Positions 10,291 through 20,818 of a DNA stretch of 64,000 bases are shown here, in pieces (the stretch's first letter is position 1; each line of letters begins with the position of its first letter). The position numbers and the translations under genes are program-made. Under the pieces are notes generated by a model. It had not been told where the DNA came from. It searched no databases and saw nothing but the letters and a program-made list of their open reading frames with translations. The DNA comes from Hexactinellida sp. DTS-2022 (Eukaryota > Porifera > Hexactinellida): assembly GCA_028753945.1 (NCBI GenBank), contig JAPNXP010000006.1:744001-808000 (forward strand). Reading direction: 5' to 3'.

Positions 10291-12339
10291 ATGGTCCCTA
10301 GCATTATAATGTGCAGCTTATCTCAACACTACCGCACACATGGAATTGAACATATAACTTCAAAGTACAAATCCCAAACAGACGAGTTTGAATGCAAACC
10401 TATTTTCCAGCAGACTCCGTCTCTCTACACCCAACCATTCCCAGTTCCGCCCGGACACGACCCCGCGACTTATCTCGCTCAGCTGGCTAAGATTCCTTCC
10501 GCGGAAAATGGAGATATTGTCCCGGAAATAAAGTTCGACCACGGCACAACCACGCTTGCCTTCAAATACAAGAACGGAGTTATTGTGGCTGTAGATAGCA
10601 GAGCCACTGCTGGGGCCTGGATCGCAAGCCAAACTGTGAAGAAAGTTATTGAAATAAACCCATATCTCCTAGGTAAGAATTGATATCTAATGTAGTGTTA
10701 ATGCACCATGGATCGCTTATTGTGAACAGTTTTCCGTCTGCTTAATATGAAAAACTATGAAAACATCGTTGAACAAACCCTATGGTCCCAAATTAACAAC
10801 TTACAAAGGGTTTGTATTTAGTTGAGTTCGCTTATTATGAACAGAATTTTTGGTCCCTTGAATGTTCATCAGCCCCGGCAGGATGAAGTCAACTCGCCTG
10901 AAAAATATATCACTTTTTGAATTGATTTGATTGAGTTTCTGATCTGCTAGCAATTTAAATGATCTGAATACGAGTTTTTGATCTGAAAATGAGTTGATCG
11001 ATTTACAAAAGTCAAATGATTGAACTGATTGTCATCCCTTGAAATGTATAAAATGATTCACTGCCTATAACTACGTATAAGGTGTACCGTCTTATACCCG
11101 GTGTTCTTATAACACTGTACTGGCACCATAGGGCTTGTAATAATAACACTATATACTGTGTAGGCACGATGGCTGGGGGGGCAGCTGACTGTAGCTACTG
11201 GGAGCGGCGGCTGGCCCGGGAGTGCCGCCTGTATCATCTCAGAAACAAGGAGCGCATATCTGTGGCAGCCGCCTCTAAGGTGCTGGCTAACTTCCTGTAC
11301 TACTACAAGGGGATGGGCCTGAGTGTGGGTACCATGATATGCGGATGGGACTCGAAGGGCCCCGGGCTGTACTACGTGGACACAGACGGAACCAGACTGA
11401 CACATCATATGTTCTCAGTCGGATCGGGATCTGTGTATGCGTATGGAGTGCTGGATGCAGGGCACAGGTGGGACCTCTCGGATGAGCAGGCGTATGACCT
11501 AGGTAGGACCAGGGATAATAACATAGCTGTAATAGTATATCTGAACCAGGGATAATAACATAGCTGTAATAGCATATCTGAACCAGGGATAATAACATAA
11601 CTGTAATAGCATATCTGAACCAGGGATAATAACATAACTGTAATAGCATATCTGAACCAGGGATAATACCAATAGCTATAATAGCATATCTGAACCAGGG
11701 ATAATACAGTCGTGTTAGACTTGTATCAATTCAATAGCACATACAGTGAACTCCCGTTATAACGAAGTTGAATATAACGTGATAACCTGTACGCACATAC
11801 TAACATAGTACACGTATATACTATACCTATACATACATACTAGCACAGTATCAGTGTATTATACAGACATTTGTAAATACGCTCCTAATCTTGGTCTGAT
11901 CCAAATTTCATACGCCTAAATCACAAATTAATGTTACGGTATAGGAGAAGATTCCAATTTTTCCCGCTCCTAATTAATTTTTTTCCTAAATCATGCTCCA
12001 AAAGAGCGTCTCGCGCTCCTCGATAATTCCTTGACTATGCCTAAACATTCATACTAACATATACTGTACACACATACTAACACAGTATATACTGTACAGT
12101 GTACACACATACTAACACAGTACATAATAACTAACACAGTATATACTATACCTATACAATATCTCTATATATCCCTGTGTATTACAGGCCGTCGGTCCAT
12201 CTACCACGCGACGTACAGAGACGCGTACAGCGGCGGAGAGGTTAACCTGTACCACATGCGGGAGAGCGGATGGATTAAGGTTTCTCAGGATAACGTGTTC
12301 GACCTGCACTACCAGTATGCTGCCGAGAAAGCTAACTGA
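10291..12339 (+). CDS. PSMB5: 20S proteasome catalytic subunit beta type-5, 3 exons
   Basis: Exons 10291-10672, 11164-11502 and 12188-12339 join in phases 1 and 1 to give 290 residues. The propeptide ends KFDHG, and the mature protein begins at Thr86 ([11 protein letters not shown]), the autocatalytic Gly-Thr cleavage site and active-site nucleophile. Other catalytic residues are in place: Asp ([10 protein letters not shown]), Lys (SQTVKKV), and SVGSGS and RDAYSGG near the C terminus. The mature length of 205 is the family norm. This is the chymotrypsin-like subunit of the proteasome core. ATG 10291 is chosen; a second in-frame Met is 6 codons downstream. Intron 1 holds an old family-7 MITE. 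Intron 2 starts with a 37-bp minisatellite directly after the donor. Confidence 0.97.
10695..10905. mobile_element. Decayed MITE of family 7 in PSMB5 intron 1
   Basis: Contains the family-7 inner blocks 'gaacaaaccctatggtccca', 'ttaacaacttac' and 'gttgagttcgcttattatga', which recur at 18833-18957, about 28085-28240, 40195-40310 and 61213-61400. The ends are degraded. Confidence 0.6.
11509..11706 (+). repeat. 37-bp minisatellite at the start of PSMB5 intron 2
   Basis: About 5.3 tandem copies of a 37-bp unit (start CCAGGGATAATAACATAGCT) begin 6 bases after the exon-2 donor GTAGGA. Units differ by single substitutions and one 1-bp insertion. The array is followed by an unrelated truncated CAGT... 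end. Confidence 0.9.
11866..12037 (-). mobile_element. Dispersed 'GCGC' repeat (about 175 bp), PSMB5 intron 2
   Basis: Runs from 'catttgtaaatacgctcctaa' to 'gagcgtctcgcgctcct..aattcc', the reverse of the copy at 40685-40862. It shares the inner 'gatccaaatttcatacgcc' and 'cacaaattaatgttacggt'. Ends are not inverted repeats, so the class is unknown. Confidence 0.65.
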
Positions 12340-12439
12340 GAGCTAAGGTCGTATCAGTGCATGTTATAGAGTATATAGGGTGTAGAGATTATACTGTAGT
12401 CTATATGGGATACATACTTATATACTTATATACAGTGTG

Positions 12440-12658
12440 TGTTCGTCTAATAGCAATACAGTCGAAACCGGTTTTTTCTAACCATTTGCATGGAAATAAA
12501 GTAAGAAAAATCCGATAGTTAGAATAAACCGATTGAAAATAAAACAAAATTGGAATTTCTACCCATTTAGAATAAACAGTTAGTTAGAAAAGTTCGCCAA
12601 ATAGCAAACAAATTTAATGCAAAATGCTCCTTGCTATTATACGAACACCACTGTACTG
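12440..12658. mobile_element. Composite: family-1 MITE carrying a family-6 insertion
   Basis: The left side reads 'gtgttcgtctaatagcaata' and passes directly into CAGTCGAAACCGGTTTTTTC (family-6 end). The right side closes with family-1 sequence 'ttgctattatacgaacaccactg'. The family-6 right end is missing, so the insertion is truncated. Confidence 0.6.
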
Positions 12659-12675
12659 TTAATATAATATATATA

Positions 12676-12740
12676 CAGTAGACTCAGCTTTATAGAGTCA
12701 ACTACCCTCTAACCGATTGATCCAATAACGGAGTCGACTG
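12676..12740. mobile_element. 65-bp minimal MITE, TIR family 4 (CAGTCGACTCCGCTTAATAG)
   Basis: Ends CAGTAGACTCAGC and GGAGTCGACTG with TA on both sides. It is little more than two TIRs back to back. Related copies are at about 16987-17068, 31125-31206, 37712-37894, 41430-41508 and 60628-60833. Confidence 0.65.
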
Positions 12741-13115
12741 TATATGAACTCAGTTGCTGGTAACTCAAGTTACAATTGTATTACTGGACAATGGATATGT
12801 ATCGTTTTTGTTAAATTTCCCTCACGGGTTATTTCAACGTTACGTAACGAAAAATCTCCGAAAATCCCCCTATATTACGATTTTTACCTGTTAAAAAGGA
12901 TGGTCTGTCACCCATTGGTTAATTAACCCCTTGGAAGCCTTTCAAAAGTTACATAAAGCTTCCAAGGGAAGAGGGGTAACAAATCTGCGACAAAATCGCC
13001 TTTTTATATTACAAACAGGTCATAGAGAGGTGTGTCCCTAATTCCCTATAACATATACCATTTTAGGCCTATATACCCTATACCCATTGCCCATTAGCTC
13101 CTAGCTAACTACAGA

Positions 13116-15372
13116 ATGAGATTCCTGCTGCACTACATGTGCGCAGTGCTGCTATTCAGTAGCTCCTGTGCTCTGGTTGAGGATCTGACTGACGCTAACT
13201 TCGATGAGTTCGTTAACGGAGACACAGCGGCTATCGTGGAGTTCTACGCGCCGTGGTGTGGGCACTGCAAGAGACTAGCTCCCGAGTGGGAAAAGGTAAC
13301 TTGTATGCAGAGTGGTAATATAGTAGATACCGGTTATAGGAACAACGTCGGGAACTGCATATAATGTTATTATAACCGGCCGGCATAAATTTATGCAGGG
13401 TATATGGCACCGTTTTCAAATATAGTGTTCTTATAACCGGTGTTCTTATATCCGGTATTTACTGTATATATGTAGAGTTATAATACTGTCATTTGTCGTT
13501 ATAGGAACATCGTCGGGAACTGCATATAATGTTATTATAACCGGCCGGCATAAATTTATGCAGGGTATATGGCACCGTTTTCAAATATAGTGTTCTTATA
13601 ACCGGTGTTCTTATATCCGGTATTTACTGTATATATGTAGAGTTATAATACTGTCATTTGTCGTTATAGGAACAACGTCGGGAACTGCATATAATGTTAT
13701 TATAACCGGCCGGCATAAATTTATGCAGGGTATATGGCACCGTTTTCAAATATAGTGTTCTTAAAATCGGTGTTCTTATATCCGGTATCTACTGTACTGT
13801 GATTTGTCGTTATAACGGAATTCAAGGGACCCTTCATTAATTCGATATAAACGGATTTGGTATAACTGGAGTTCACTCTGTAGAATTTGCTATGAAATAT
13901 GTAGCAAACTAATTCAATTAAAATCAATTGACAAACACCACTGTATAGAGTCCATATACCCTTTTGGATTTATAATCAGTCATTAAATTATTAGTAAAAA
14001 TTACATGTATGCATATTGCTATTTGGAATGCCCCTACATAACTTAACATTCCAGTGTAACTAGGTAGGAGAGGCCTTCGCTTCTTCCAAAGAAGTTCTTA
14101 TCGCAAAAGTAGACGCAGATGCGGACAAAGCTCTTAATTCCAGATTTGGGATTCAAGGATTCCCAACAATAAAGTTCTTCCCGAAGGGCAGCACCAGTCC
14201 CGAGGACTACACGGGAGGGCGAACGGCTGATGACATCATAGCTTACATCGGAGAGAGAACTGGAACCAAAAGCAAAACAGCTAAAACAGCCTCTAATGTC
14301 GTGGATTTAACTCCGGCTAACTTTGAGTCTATTGTTGCTGATGCGAATAACGATGTGCTGGTTGAGTTCTACGCTCCTTGGTGCGGGCACTGCAAGAATC
14401 TAGCTCCGGTCTACGAACAGCTGGGAACTGCCTTTAGGAGCGACGACAACTGTGTTGTGGCCAGAGTGGATGCGGATGCACATAGAGACATAGGTAAGCA
14501 TTATGGAGCTAGTTTCTGCTCTATTTTAATGGGAAATTAACTCAATTCCTAATTCTCAAAATGGTTCCTTATATCGGTCAATACCTTTTTCATATACAAA
14601 TCTGGCTTAACTAGTAATTTAATCTCAGCTCCCTATAGTGAAGTCACGTTATAACGAAGCCCAAGAGACCCTTAGTTTACTTCGAGTTCGTTATAAGCGG
14701 AGTAGAAGCCACTATAGTGAGTTTTACTCCGTAGTGCACTACTTTACCCGTTTGGGAAATACAGTAAAATAATGTTCGTATTAACCGTGATCGTTCTAAC
14801 GAGGCTCTATTCGTTATAAACGGATATTTAATTATATCCGACTTAATTATACCGAGAGTTGACTATACTATCACACATTCCTATTTCCCTTATATATATA
14901 TCACTACGCAGGCCAGAAGTACGGTGTGTCTGGGTTTCCTACTCTTAAGTTCTTCCCAAAAGACAACAAGGAGGGAGAGCCCTATTCCGGGGGCCGTACC
15001 CTCGCGGAATTCGTTAAGTACCTCAACGAGCGTTGCGAAACCGACCGACTAGAAGACGGTAGCTTAGGGCCAAACGCAGGCGTGGTGCCCTCGCTAGATG
15101 ATGACGTAGACACATTCATGTCAGCTGACGCGGATACCAAATCCGATTTGTTGAAGAAGACTCAGGAAACTATTGATAGTCTAGAAGGTGCGGATAAATC
15201 TCACGGTTTATACTATACTAAGGTTATGGAGAAAGTTGTTGAGAAAGGGAATGGTTTTGTGAGCAGCGAATTTGATAGGCTTTCGCGTATGGTTTCTGGG
15301 GGACAATTGTCCGCTGCGAAAATTGACTCTTTTACGAAACGTAAGAATGTGTTAGCTCGCTTCAAAGACTAA
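13116..15372 (+). CDS. Protein disulfide isomerase, a-a'-D type (ERp29-like tail), 3 exons
   Basis: Exons 13116-13295, 14064-14493 and 14912-15372 join in phases 0 and 1 into 356 residues. A signal peptide covers about residues 1-19. Two thioredoxin domains each carry the CGHC active site (about 48-51 and 167-170) in [11 protein letters not shown] contexts. After the second domain comes an all-helical ERp29 C-terminal D domain, with [28 protein letters not shown] and the closing [11 protein letters not shown]. This a-a'-D layout is the PDI-D subfamily known from Dictyostelium, plants and some invertebrates; it forms and shuffles disulfides in the ER. The protein ends ARFKD with no KDEL-type retrieval signal, so retention may depend on the D domain or partners. 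Intron 1 is filled by a 165-bp tandem repeat derived from a MITE. Confidence 0.93.
13323..13800 (+). repeat. 165-bp tandem repeat built from family-5 MITE, PDI intron 1
   Basis: 'gttatagga' recurs at 13333, 13498 and 13663, giving an exact 165-bp period and about 2.9 copies. Each unit carries the family-5 core ('gtcgggaactgcatataatg', 'ttcttatatccggtat') plus a linker 'tatatgtagagttataatac'. The outer edges are 'gtagataccgg' and 'ccggtatctactgta', so one MITE has been amplified into a short satellite. It starts about 28 bp after the exon-1 donor. Confidence 0.9.
13801..13960. mobile_element. Family-3 MITE remnant, PDI intron 1
   Basis: Contains 'cgttataacggaattcaagg' and 'ataactggagttcactctgta', the family-3 style ends (CAGTGAACTCCCGTTATAAC), next to a short 'aacaccactgta' family-1 end. 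Fragmentary. Confidence 0.45.
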
Positions 15373-15960
15373 CTATGGTATTGGTAATACGGCTGTTAAT
15401 GTTTGTGTGTGATAGGCTTTATAATATATTAGTGAATTGTGTTAGATTGCTAATTAGGATTGTAGGTATTAGTTAGTTATATATTATTTTGCTGTTAAGA
15501 TTGTCTCTTTTGTGATAATTATACTAGTATTGTGGCACAATTTTGAGGGACATAATTATTTATATATAAACATGGTTCTCAAAGATGAAGTTTTTCTATT
15601 GATGGCAAAACTATACATGATTTTTCTATTATTTTGAATATCTACAACCCACAATTACAAATAATAATTTAAATGTTTAATAGAGAAAAGTCTAAAATTA
15701 CAACTGTGGCGATAATTTATTAATATTTACAAATTATTTATATAACGGCCAACACCTTTTCTCACGTAATTATATTCTCTTTTGTTGCATCAAAATTATC
15801 CTTTGCGAAGCCTGGTTTTATATTGAAAGAAAACTGTCGTCACAGCTGAAATTTTAGATTTTTTAACACACATTACAACCTATATCCATTGTGCTACAAA
15901 CCTTATTTTCACAACTCTAAATTTACTTTGGAATAGTTAGCTATTAAAGTATAACTTGTA
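15373..15960. other. Intergenic region between PDI and MRPL12
   Basis: 588 bp of AT-rich DNA holding the PDI 3' UTR and MRPL12 promoter. A dispersed repeat fragment at about 15740-15850 ('cggccaacaccttttctcac' to 'ttatattgaaagaaaactg') recurs at about 28480-28565 and 33755-33860. Confidence 0.6.
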
Positions 15961-16542
15961 ATGCGGGGCCTACATAGAGTTTTCAGACCTCACAAACTCT
16001 CTCCTCTTCACTTACCGATCCACAGCACTTCTCACTTGTCAACACACACATTAATTTTAACACGACATGCACTTAATATTAACATACTATCCTGTAACAA
16101 CAATATAAGGTTATTATCTGAGGCAGTTAACCCACTCACATTACCCACAAATGAAATTCCTGACAAAATAAGGAATATTGTTGAGGAAATAGGTCAATTG
16201 AATTTGCTGGAGATTTCACAGTTAAATTCTCATTTGAAAGAAACGCTCGGTTTATCGGATATTCCTATGATGCCAATGGGTGGGGCAATGGCTCCCTTAG
16301 AAGAAGAAGAGAAGAAAGTAGAACAAACTGAATTTACTGTTAAACTAATCGGTTTTGAAGCTGAAAAGAAAATTAAACTTATTAAAGAAATTAAATCGCT
16401 TCTCCCAGAATTGAATTTAGTACAAGCTAAGAAGTTTGTAGAGAATCCACCTGGCGTTATTAGGAAGGATATTCCGAAAGAAGAAGCGGAGAAACTTATG
16501 GATTTACTCAAGTCTTTAGGCGGAAAGATTGAACTGGAATAG
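15961..16542 (+). CDS. MRPL12: Mitochondrial large-subunit ribosomal protein bL12m
   Basis: 193-residue intronless ORF. The first 50 or so residues are rich in Arg, His, Ser and Leu with almost no acidic residues, as expected for a mitochondrial presequence. An N-terminal dimerisation helix region (IVEEIGQLNLLEISQLNSHLKE) is followed by an Ala/Gly/Met-rich hinge with a poly-Glu run. The C-terminal L7/L12 domain is clear: FTVKLIGFEAEKKIKLIKEI, GLVQAKKFVE-like LNLVQAKKFVENPP, and KEEAEKLMDLLKSLGGKIELE. bL12m forms the stalk of the mitoribosome that recruits translation factors and is also reported to contact mitochondrial RNA polymerase. Confidence 0.96.
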   Translation: MRGLHRVFRPHKLSPLHLPIHSTSHLSTHTLILTRHALNINILSCNNNIRLLSEAVNPLTLPTNEIPDKIRNIVEEIGQLNLLEISQLNSHLKETLGLSDIPMMPMGGAMAPLEEEEKKVEQTEFTVKLIGFEAEKKIKLIKEIKSLLPELNLVQAKKFVENPPGVIRKDIPKEEAEKLMDLLKSLGGKIELE

Positions 16543-17165
16543 CATCAAACTATAGGCATACAATCTCGATTTATTGTAATTTAGTTTCGTTATTGATTAC
16601 TTTATGATACTTTAGTATTAAATTTTGATTAACATTAAATTACAATTGCAATTTCACATTCAGTGATCGGTAAAAACAAAAAGATTTCTATTCTAAGCAA
16701 CAATCTTTTTGCTGGTGGTTTAGCAAATACATATTTCAACAGGTGCATTATTTTGTGATTTATTGATTCTCTGCTTATTAGAGCACCGGTTAACTAAGTC
16801 AGCTTTTTCACAGAATTTACAAAATGGATTTCAGCAATCCCATATATCATGTTATCCCGTAAGTCACAATTATCTCGATTGAATCAATTATTTGGCTAAT
16901 GGCGATTTCACATCTTGCACTAGGTCTTTTGTTTTACTTCAAACTTATTATAAATTCAGTTTAAATATGGTTAAATAGACTGATCTACAGTTTGGTTCCA
17001 ATAATAACGGTTAATTGGGGCAAACTATCCTAGGACCGAAGTAACCCAATTAAGCGGAGTCTACTGTATTTTGTCTACCACTGGTAACAATTGAACTTTT
17101 AAGAACCTAATTATTATAGATATATAAATAGTAAAACACTCGAACTTAACAAACATAAATACAGT
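16543..17165. other. Intergenic, convergent gene ends
   Basis: 623 bp between the 3' ends of MRPL12 and the aminotransferase. The only recognisable item is an old family-4 MITE at about 16987-17068, ending 'ccaattaagcggagtctactgta'. Confidence 0.6.
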
Positions 17166-18449
17166 CTATACTTTAGTTTGTATTTTGTTATACTCTAAAA
17201 TAGCTTCCGCTAGCTTTTCATAATCTCCCATTTCATTATGCACATGGGTAGATATCCTCACATATAAAATACCTTCGATCAACTTAATAGGAACTTCGAT
17301 CTTCTTTTTAAAATGCAGCCAATCCTGTAACTGCCCAGCCTCCGTATTTTGTATTGGAAGCCGAATAACAGTCATTGATTTGAAAAACTTCTGGTCTGCT
17401 ATTCGTTGTGTTTTCCACGCGTTTGTTAACATTGTAGCTGCCTCTCTATTGAGACCGTGTATGTAATCTCGTATGCTCTCAGGACCGTAGAATTCCCAGA
17501 AATCAATAGCAGTACTGAGAGCTAATAGTGCTGAGTAATCCTTAACTCCTAACCAGGAGAATCCCGCTTGGAAACCATGAGTGTACCCTTGTGAGATAAC
17601 CAGTGGTCTTATAACAGAGTGGAATTCCGGACGGACGTATAGGAAAGCAGATCCCTTGGCACAGCATAACCATTTGTGTCCGTTGGATGTGTAGAAATCT
17701 GGGTTCATGTCGGTGATGTCTAAATCTATGTTACCAAGGGCGTGAGCACCGTCTATTAACACCTTGACTCCTGATTTGTGACACGTGTCAATCAGAGATT
17801 TGACAGGAAGCAAAACAGCTGACGAGCTAGCAAAGTGGTCAAAAACCGCGAATTTTATATTCGGGCATTCTTTCAATGCAGTTTCTACAACTCTGATAAT
17901 TTCTTCATTATTAGTGATTGGGAATTTAATTTCCCTTTCATACAGAATCAATGATTTTAGCTTTGCTACTTCGATCAGCTGTGAATTCACGGAGCTGTAC
18001 ACAATATTGAGGTATAGAATCCCGTCGCCCGCTTGGAAAGGGAAACTCTTCAAAACAGTTGTGCTCGCATTTGTCGCGTTTGGTACCAGAACGAGATTCT
18101 TGGGATCAGCTTTTACAAACTTTGCTAGCTTTCTAATCACAAACGCTAATAACGGAATTAAATCCCGGTCAATAGCTCTTGGTGGTTGCCTTTCTACGTA
18201 TGTTTGCCATTTCTGCGAAGTCTCCATTGCCTCTCTCACAACAGCGCCGAAAGCGCCGTGGTTTAGAAAAACCCAAGTTGGGTCGATGAAGAAATGAACT
18301 AGTTTGGCTTCCTTCCCGAATGTGACCTTTTTCGTAAAGGCAGGGACCTCAAAAGGGAATACAGGTGCCTTATATTTGTCATCTGGGATGGAAACCAATT
18401 CTTGTACAAGACTGGAACTGAATATCGATTGGGATTTGTGATGATCCAT
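17166..18449 (-). CDS. Class-V PLP aminotransferase, isopenicillin-N-epimerase-like
   Basis: 427-residue intronless ORF from the ATG at 18449. The N-terminal FLNHGAFGAV is the substrate-phosphate loop typical of the CefD/Egt2-like group. The PLP-ring aspartate lies in VLIDGAHALG (about D233). The Schiff-base lysine is about K259 in YTSNGHKWLCCAKGSAFLYV. C-terminal LYVRISTHVHNEMGDYEKLAEAI is typical of the fold type I small domain. Members are annotated as isopenicillin N epimerase-like or hercynylcysteine-sulfoxide-lyase-like enzymes. In animals the substrate is generally unknown, so I assign only PLP-dependent C-N or C-S bond chemistry. There is no obvious targeting peptide. Confidence 0.9.
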   Translation of the reverse strand: MDHHKSQSIFSSSLVQELVSIPDDKYKAPVFPFEVPAFTKKVTFGKEAKLVHFFIDPTWVFLNHGAFGAVVREAMETSQKWQTYVERQPPRAIDRDLIPLLAFVIRKLAKFVKADPKNLVLVPNATNASTTVLKSFPFQAGDGILYLNIVYSSVNSQLIEVAKLKSLILYEREIKFPITNNEEIIRVVETALKECPNIKFAVFDHFASSSAVLLPVKSLIDTCHKSGVKVLIDGAHALGNIDLDITDMNPDFYTSNGHKWLCCAKGSAFLYVRPEFHSVIRPLVISQGYTHGFQAGFSWLGVKDYSALLALSTAIDFWEFYGPESIRDYIHGLNREAATMLTNAWKTQRIADQKFFKSMTVIRLPIQNTEAGQLQDWLHFKKKIEVPIKLIEGILYVRISTHVHNEMGDYEKLAEAILEYNKIQTKV

Positions 18450-18832
18450 CAGTCACAACGCGATGTAATCAGTTATTATTTCCTCAGGACATGTGGAATA
18501 AACTCGGTGGATAATTGGGTACTTAATAATGCATGACTAAAATCTAAACTGAACTAATAGACTTGCATACATGCAGCAGAATCATTATCTGTGTCACGTA
18601 ATGCTACGTGGGGATCATGTATTAAGCATGTGGGTTAAATTTAGTGGGAAAGCAATTCAAATTGTAGAGTAGACATGATTATTGAAATTTCTGATTATTT
18701 CTTCAAGAGTTGAATTTATTTTCCTTACTTTATTAGTCAAAAGCAAATTTTATATTTGAATACGTAGTTTGCTGATTTGGAAGTATTCTCAATATTTTGA
18801 AGGTTTACTTATACTAAACGATTAGTCGATTA

Positions 18833-19343
18833 CAGTCAGGTTCTTGAATTATGAACATTCAAGGGAGCAAAAATTGTGTTCATAATAGAGAGACTTCATA
18901 ATAAGGGAACTCAACTTAATACAAACCCTATGTAAGTTATTAAATTGGGGCCATAGGCAGGGTTGTTTGATTTAAATCATGATTTAAATCAAAAATCGAA
19001 TTTTAATCAAAAAAGTCTTATTTAAATCAAAAAAGTCTGACTTTTTGATTAAATCAGACTTCTTTGATTTAAATCAGATTTTTTATGTCTATTGTTTTTT
19101 GCGAAAAATAAATAAATACATTGATAATGAGTCATTAACAATGTAATTAATCTATTAGCCAAATAATATACGCCAGTGTGATATAGATTGCAAAAAAACA
19201 ATTAAAATCAAAAATCTGATTTAAATCAAAAAATCGGATTTTTTTGATTTTTTTAAAAAAATCATGATTTTTATCAACCCTGCATAGGGCTTGTTCATAA
19301 TAAAAGGCTTTTCTTGTCAAGCAGACGAAAGCAGAACTGACTG
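18833..19343. mobile_element. Family-7 MITE (CAGTCAGGTTC...GAACTGACTG) split by a nested element
   Basis: Outer ends CAGTCAGGTTCTTGAATTAT and GCAGAACTGACTG, TA-flanked. The family core 'ttaaattggggccatagg|gcttgttcataata' is interrupted at 18958-19282. The uninterrupted arrangement can be read at about 28085-28240 on the other strand. Confidence 0.8.
18958..19282. mobile_element. Nested inverted-repeat element (CAGGGTTG...CAACCCTG)
   Basis: 325 bp with ends CAGGGTTGTTTGATTTAAAT and its imperfect complement. The inside is mainly 'gatttaaatcaaaaa' in both orientations. It is flanked by CATAGG at 18952-18957 and 19283-19288, the apparent target duplication. The host sequence is the family-7 MITE. 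Confidence 0.8.
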
Positions 19344-19562
19344 TATTATATATACAAACATATTTTTTGCAAAAATTTAGTTAATTATTCATAACTAAAT
19401 TAACGGAATTATTAGAATTTATTTACTTGAATTACGGAGTAAAAACTAAGTATTTGCTGAAGTGTACTAAATGTGGACGTTTTAGCATCAGTTTTTATTG
19501 GATTCGAATTTAGTAAATTCTAAATTTTAGAGCATTATTATGTGCAATTCGGGATCTATTTA

Positions 19563-19593
<31 letters not shown>

Positions 19594-19727
19594 CCCGACG
19601 ATAAATTATTTGATCCAATAATCCCTTAAATTCCACTCTGCCCTAAGATAAGCATTATTATTGTATCTAACTAGTAGACAATAGAGTAGCATTTGCTTTG
19701 TCTTTTAATTGTCTTCCGTCTCAATCA

Positions 19728-19905
19728 GGGGTTTATCCAGGAGCGCGCCATACGCCTAGAGGCGTATAAATTGGGATATGTTTGCGTTTAGGAGCGGGAA
19801 AACTGCCGAAAGTCCCCATAGAGTAATACAAAACTAACCTTTTAGGCGTGCAAAATTCATACTCTAGTGACCTTAGGACAGTTAGGAGTGTTCAATTCTC
19901 TCCTG
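19728..19905 (-). repeat. Divergent GCGC-family dispersed repeat
   Basis: Carries 'ttatccaggagcgcgccata', 'aggcgtataaattgggatat' and 'aggagcgggaaaactgccga'. A subfamily match is the fragment at about 9725-9805, which shares 'cccatagagtaata'-type sequence in reverse. Confidence 0.55.
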
Positions 19906-20726
19906 TATAATACTCTGGTCTCAATTTCATCTCTTACAGAAATGTAATCAATAACTAGATCGATGAAAGGAAGTGATACAAGGTTACTCCACCCAAACAG
20001 GAGTTTCAGTCATCACATTTCTTAGAATCAAACTCAGTGATTCCATTTATTTCTAAGAACCTTAACCTCATTCTTGGTACAAACTTGAATTACCTCCTTT
20101 TAAGTATTCGCATATCTTTTACCAATATTTGATTTTTCTTAAAGTGCAAGCTAGTCCACGCATTTGTGATGTTATTTCCTAAATAATTATTCAAAATATT
20201 TATCCAACCCTCTTTTACGCAAATATATTTCCTACTCAGTTTAATTTGTGGCTAAAACTAAGTTCTACATTAAAAAGCATTTTTGATTCAACTTCCTACG
20301 AGGAAAACCTAGTGGAAAATATATTTTCCTAAAATTAATATGCACTATTATATATTTTTACAAGATTTGGCATTTGATATTTTTTTATTTTTGCTTTTTC
20401 AGCTGTTTTTTAGGGTCACGTAAAATATGAATTTCGTACATAAGTTGGGATGTGACATTTGACAACGATTATTTCAGCTAGGACGGTTGTATATCCGTTT
20501 ATTTCTAAATCCATTTTTATTATACGTAATTTAATTTACACATACCACTCAAACATTGCTATTTGCTAATAATCTTTTCTAAATAATTTCAAATTTACAT
20601 TCCAATCAAGTATTTTAGATTCCTGTCCAGAAATAGAATATTTTGTCTATTGATTCCTAAATTAGTACTAACGCATATCAGTTACTATTCAAAATAATAG
20701 GCCCGCATTTCCCATACTTCAGTTTG

Positions 20727-20734
20727 TATAAATA
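20727..20734 (+). promoter_or_regulatory. TATA box of the thymosin gene
   Basis: TATAAATA, 85 bp upstream of the thymosin ATG. The same octamer precedes each dispanin-like gene in this window. Confidence 0.6.
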
Positions 20735-20818
20735 CACTGCAGTTACTAATTCAGCATTTCTCTTTATTATTTCATTTCTCTTTACTTCTTACAAACTCCA
20801 CAACTCTCATTCCTATCA

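Larger units (their letters stand above)
12340..13115. other. Intergenic region between PSMB5 and PDI
   Basis: 776 bp made mostly of transposon debris. A family-1 MITE is interrupted by a family-6 end (about 12440-12660), followed by a 65-bp family-4 mini-element (12676-12740) and a GTTACGTAACG repeat (about 12825-12965). No gene is visible. Confidence 0.65.
18450..20818. other. Intergenic region between aminotransferase and thymosin
   Basis: 2.4 kb without genes apart from promoters. It contains a family-7 MITE with a second element nested inside (18833-19343), an (ATT)n run at about 19562-19592 and a GCGC-family copy (about 19728-19905). Confidence 0.6.

Noticed and set aside
11287..11649. 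Minus-strand ORFs over PSMB5 exon 2 and the 37-bp minisatellite
   Set aside because: Shadow of the real exon extended through the tandem repeat.
17785..18297. 170-codon plus-strand ORF
   Set aside because: Exact antisense shadow of the class-V aminotransferase.
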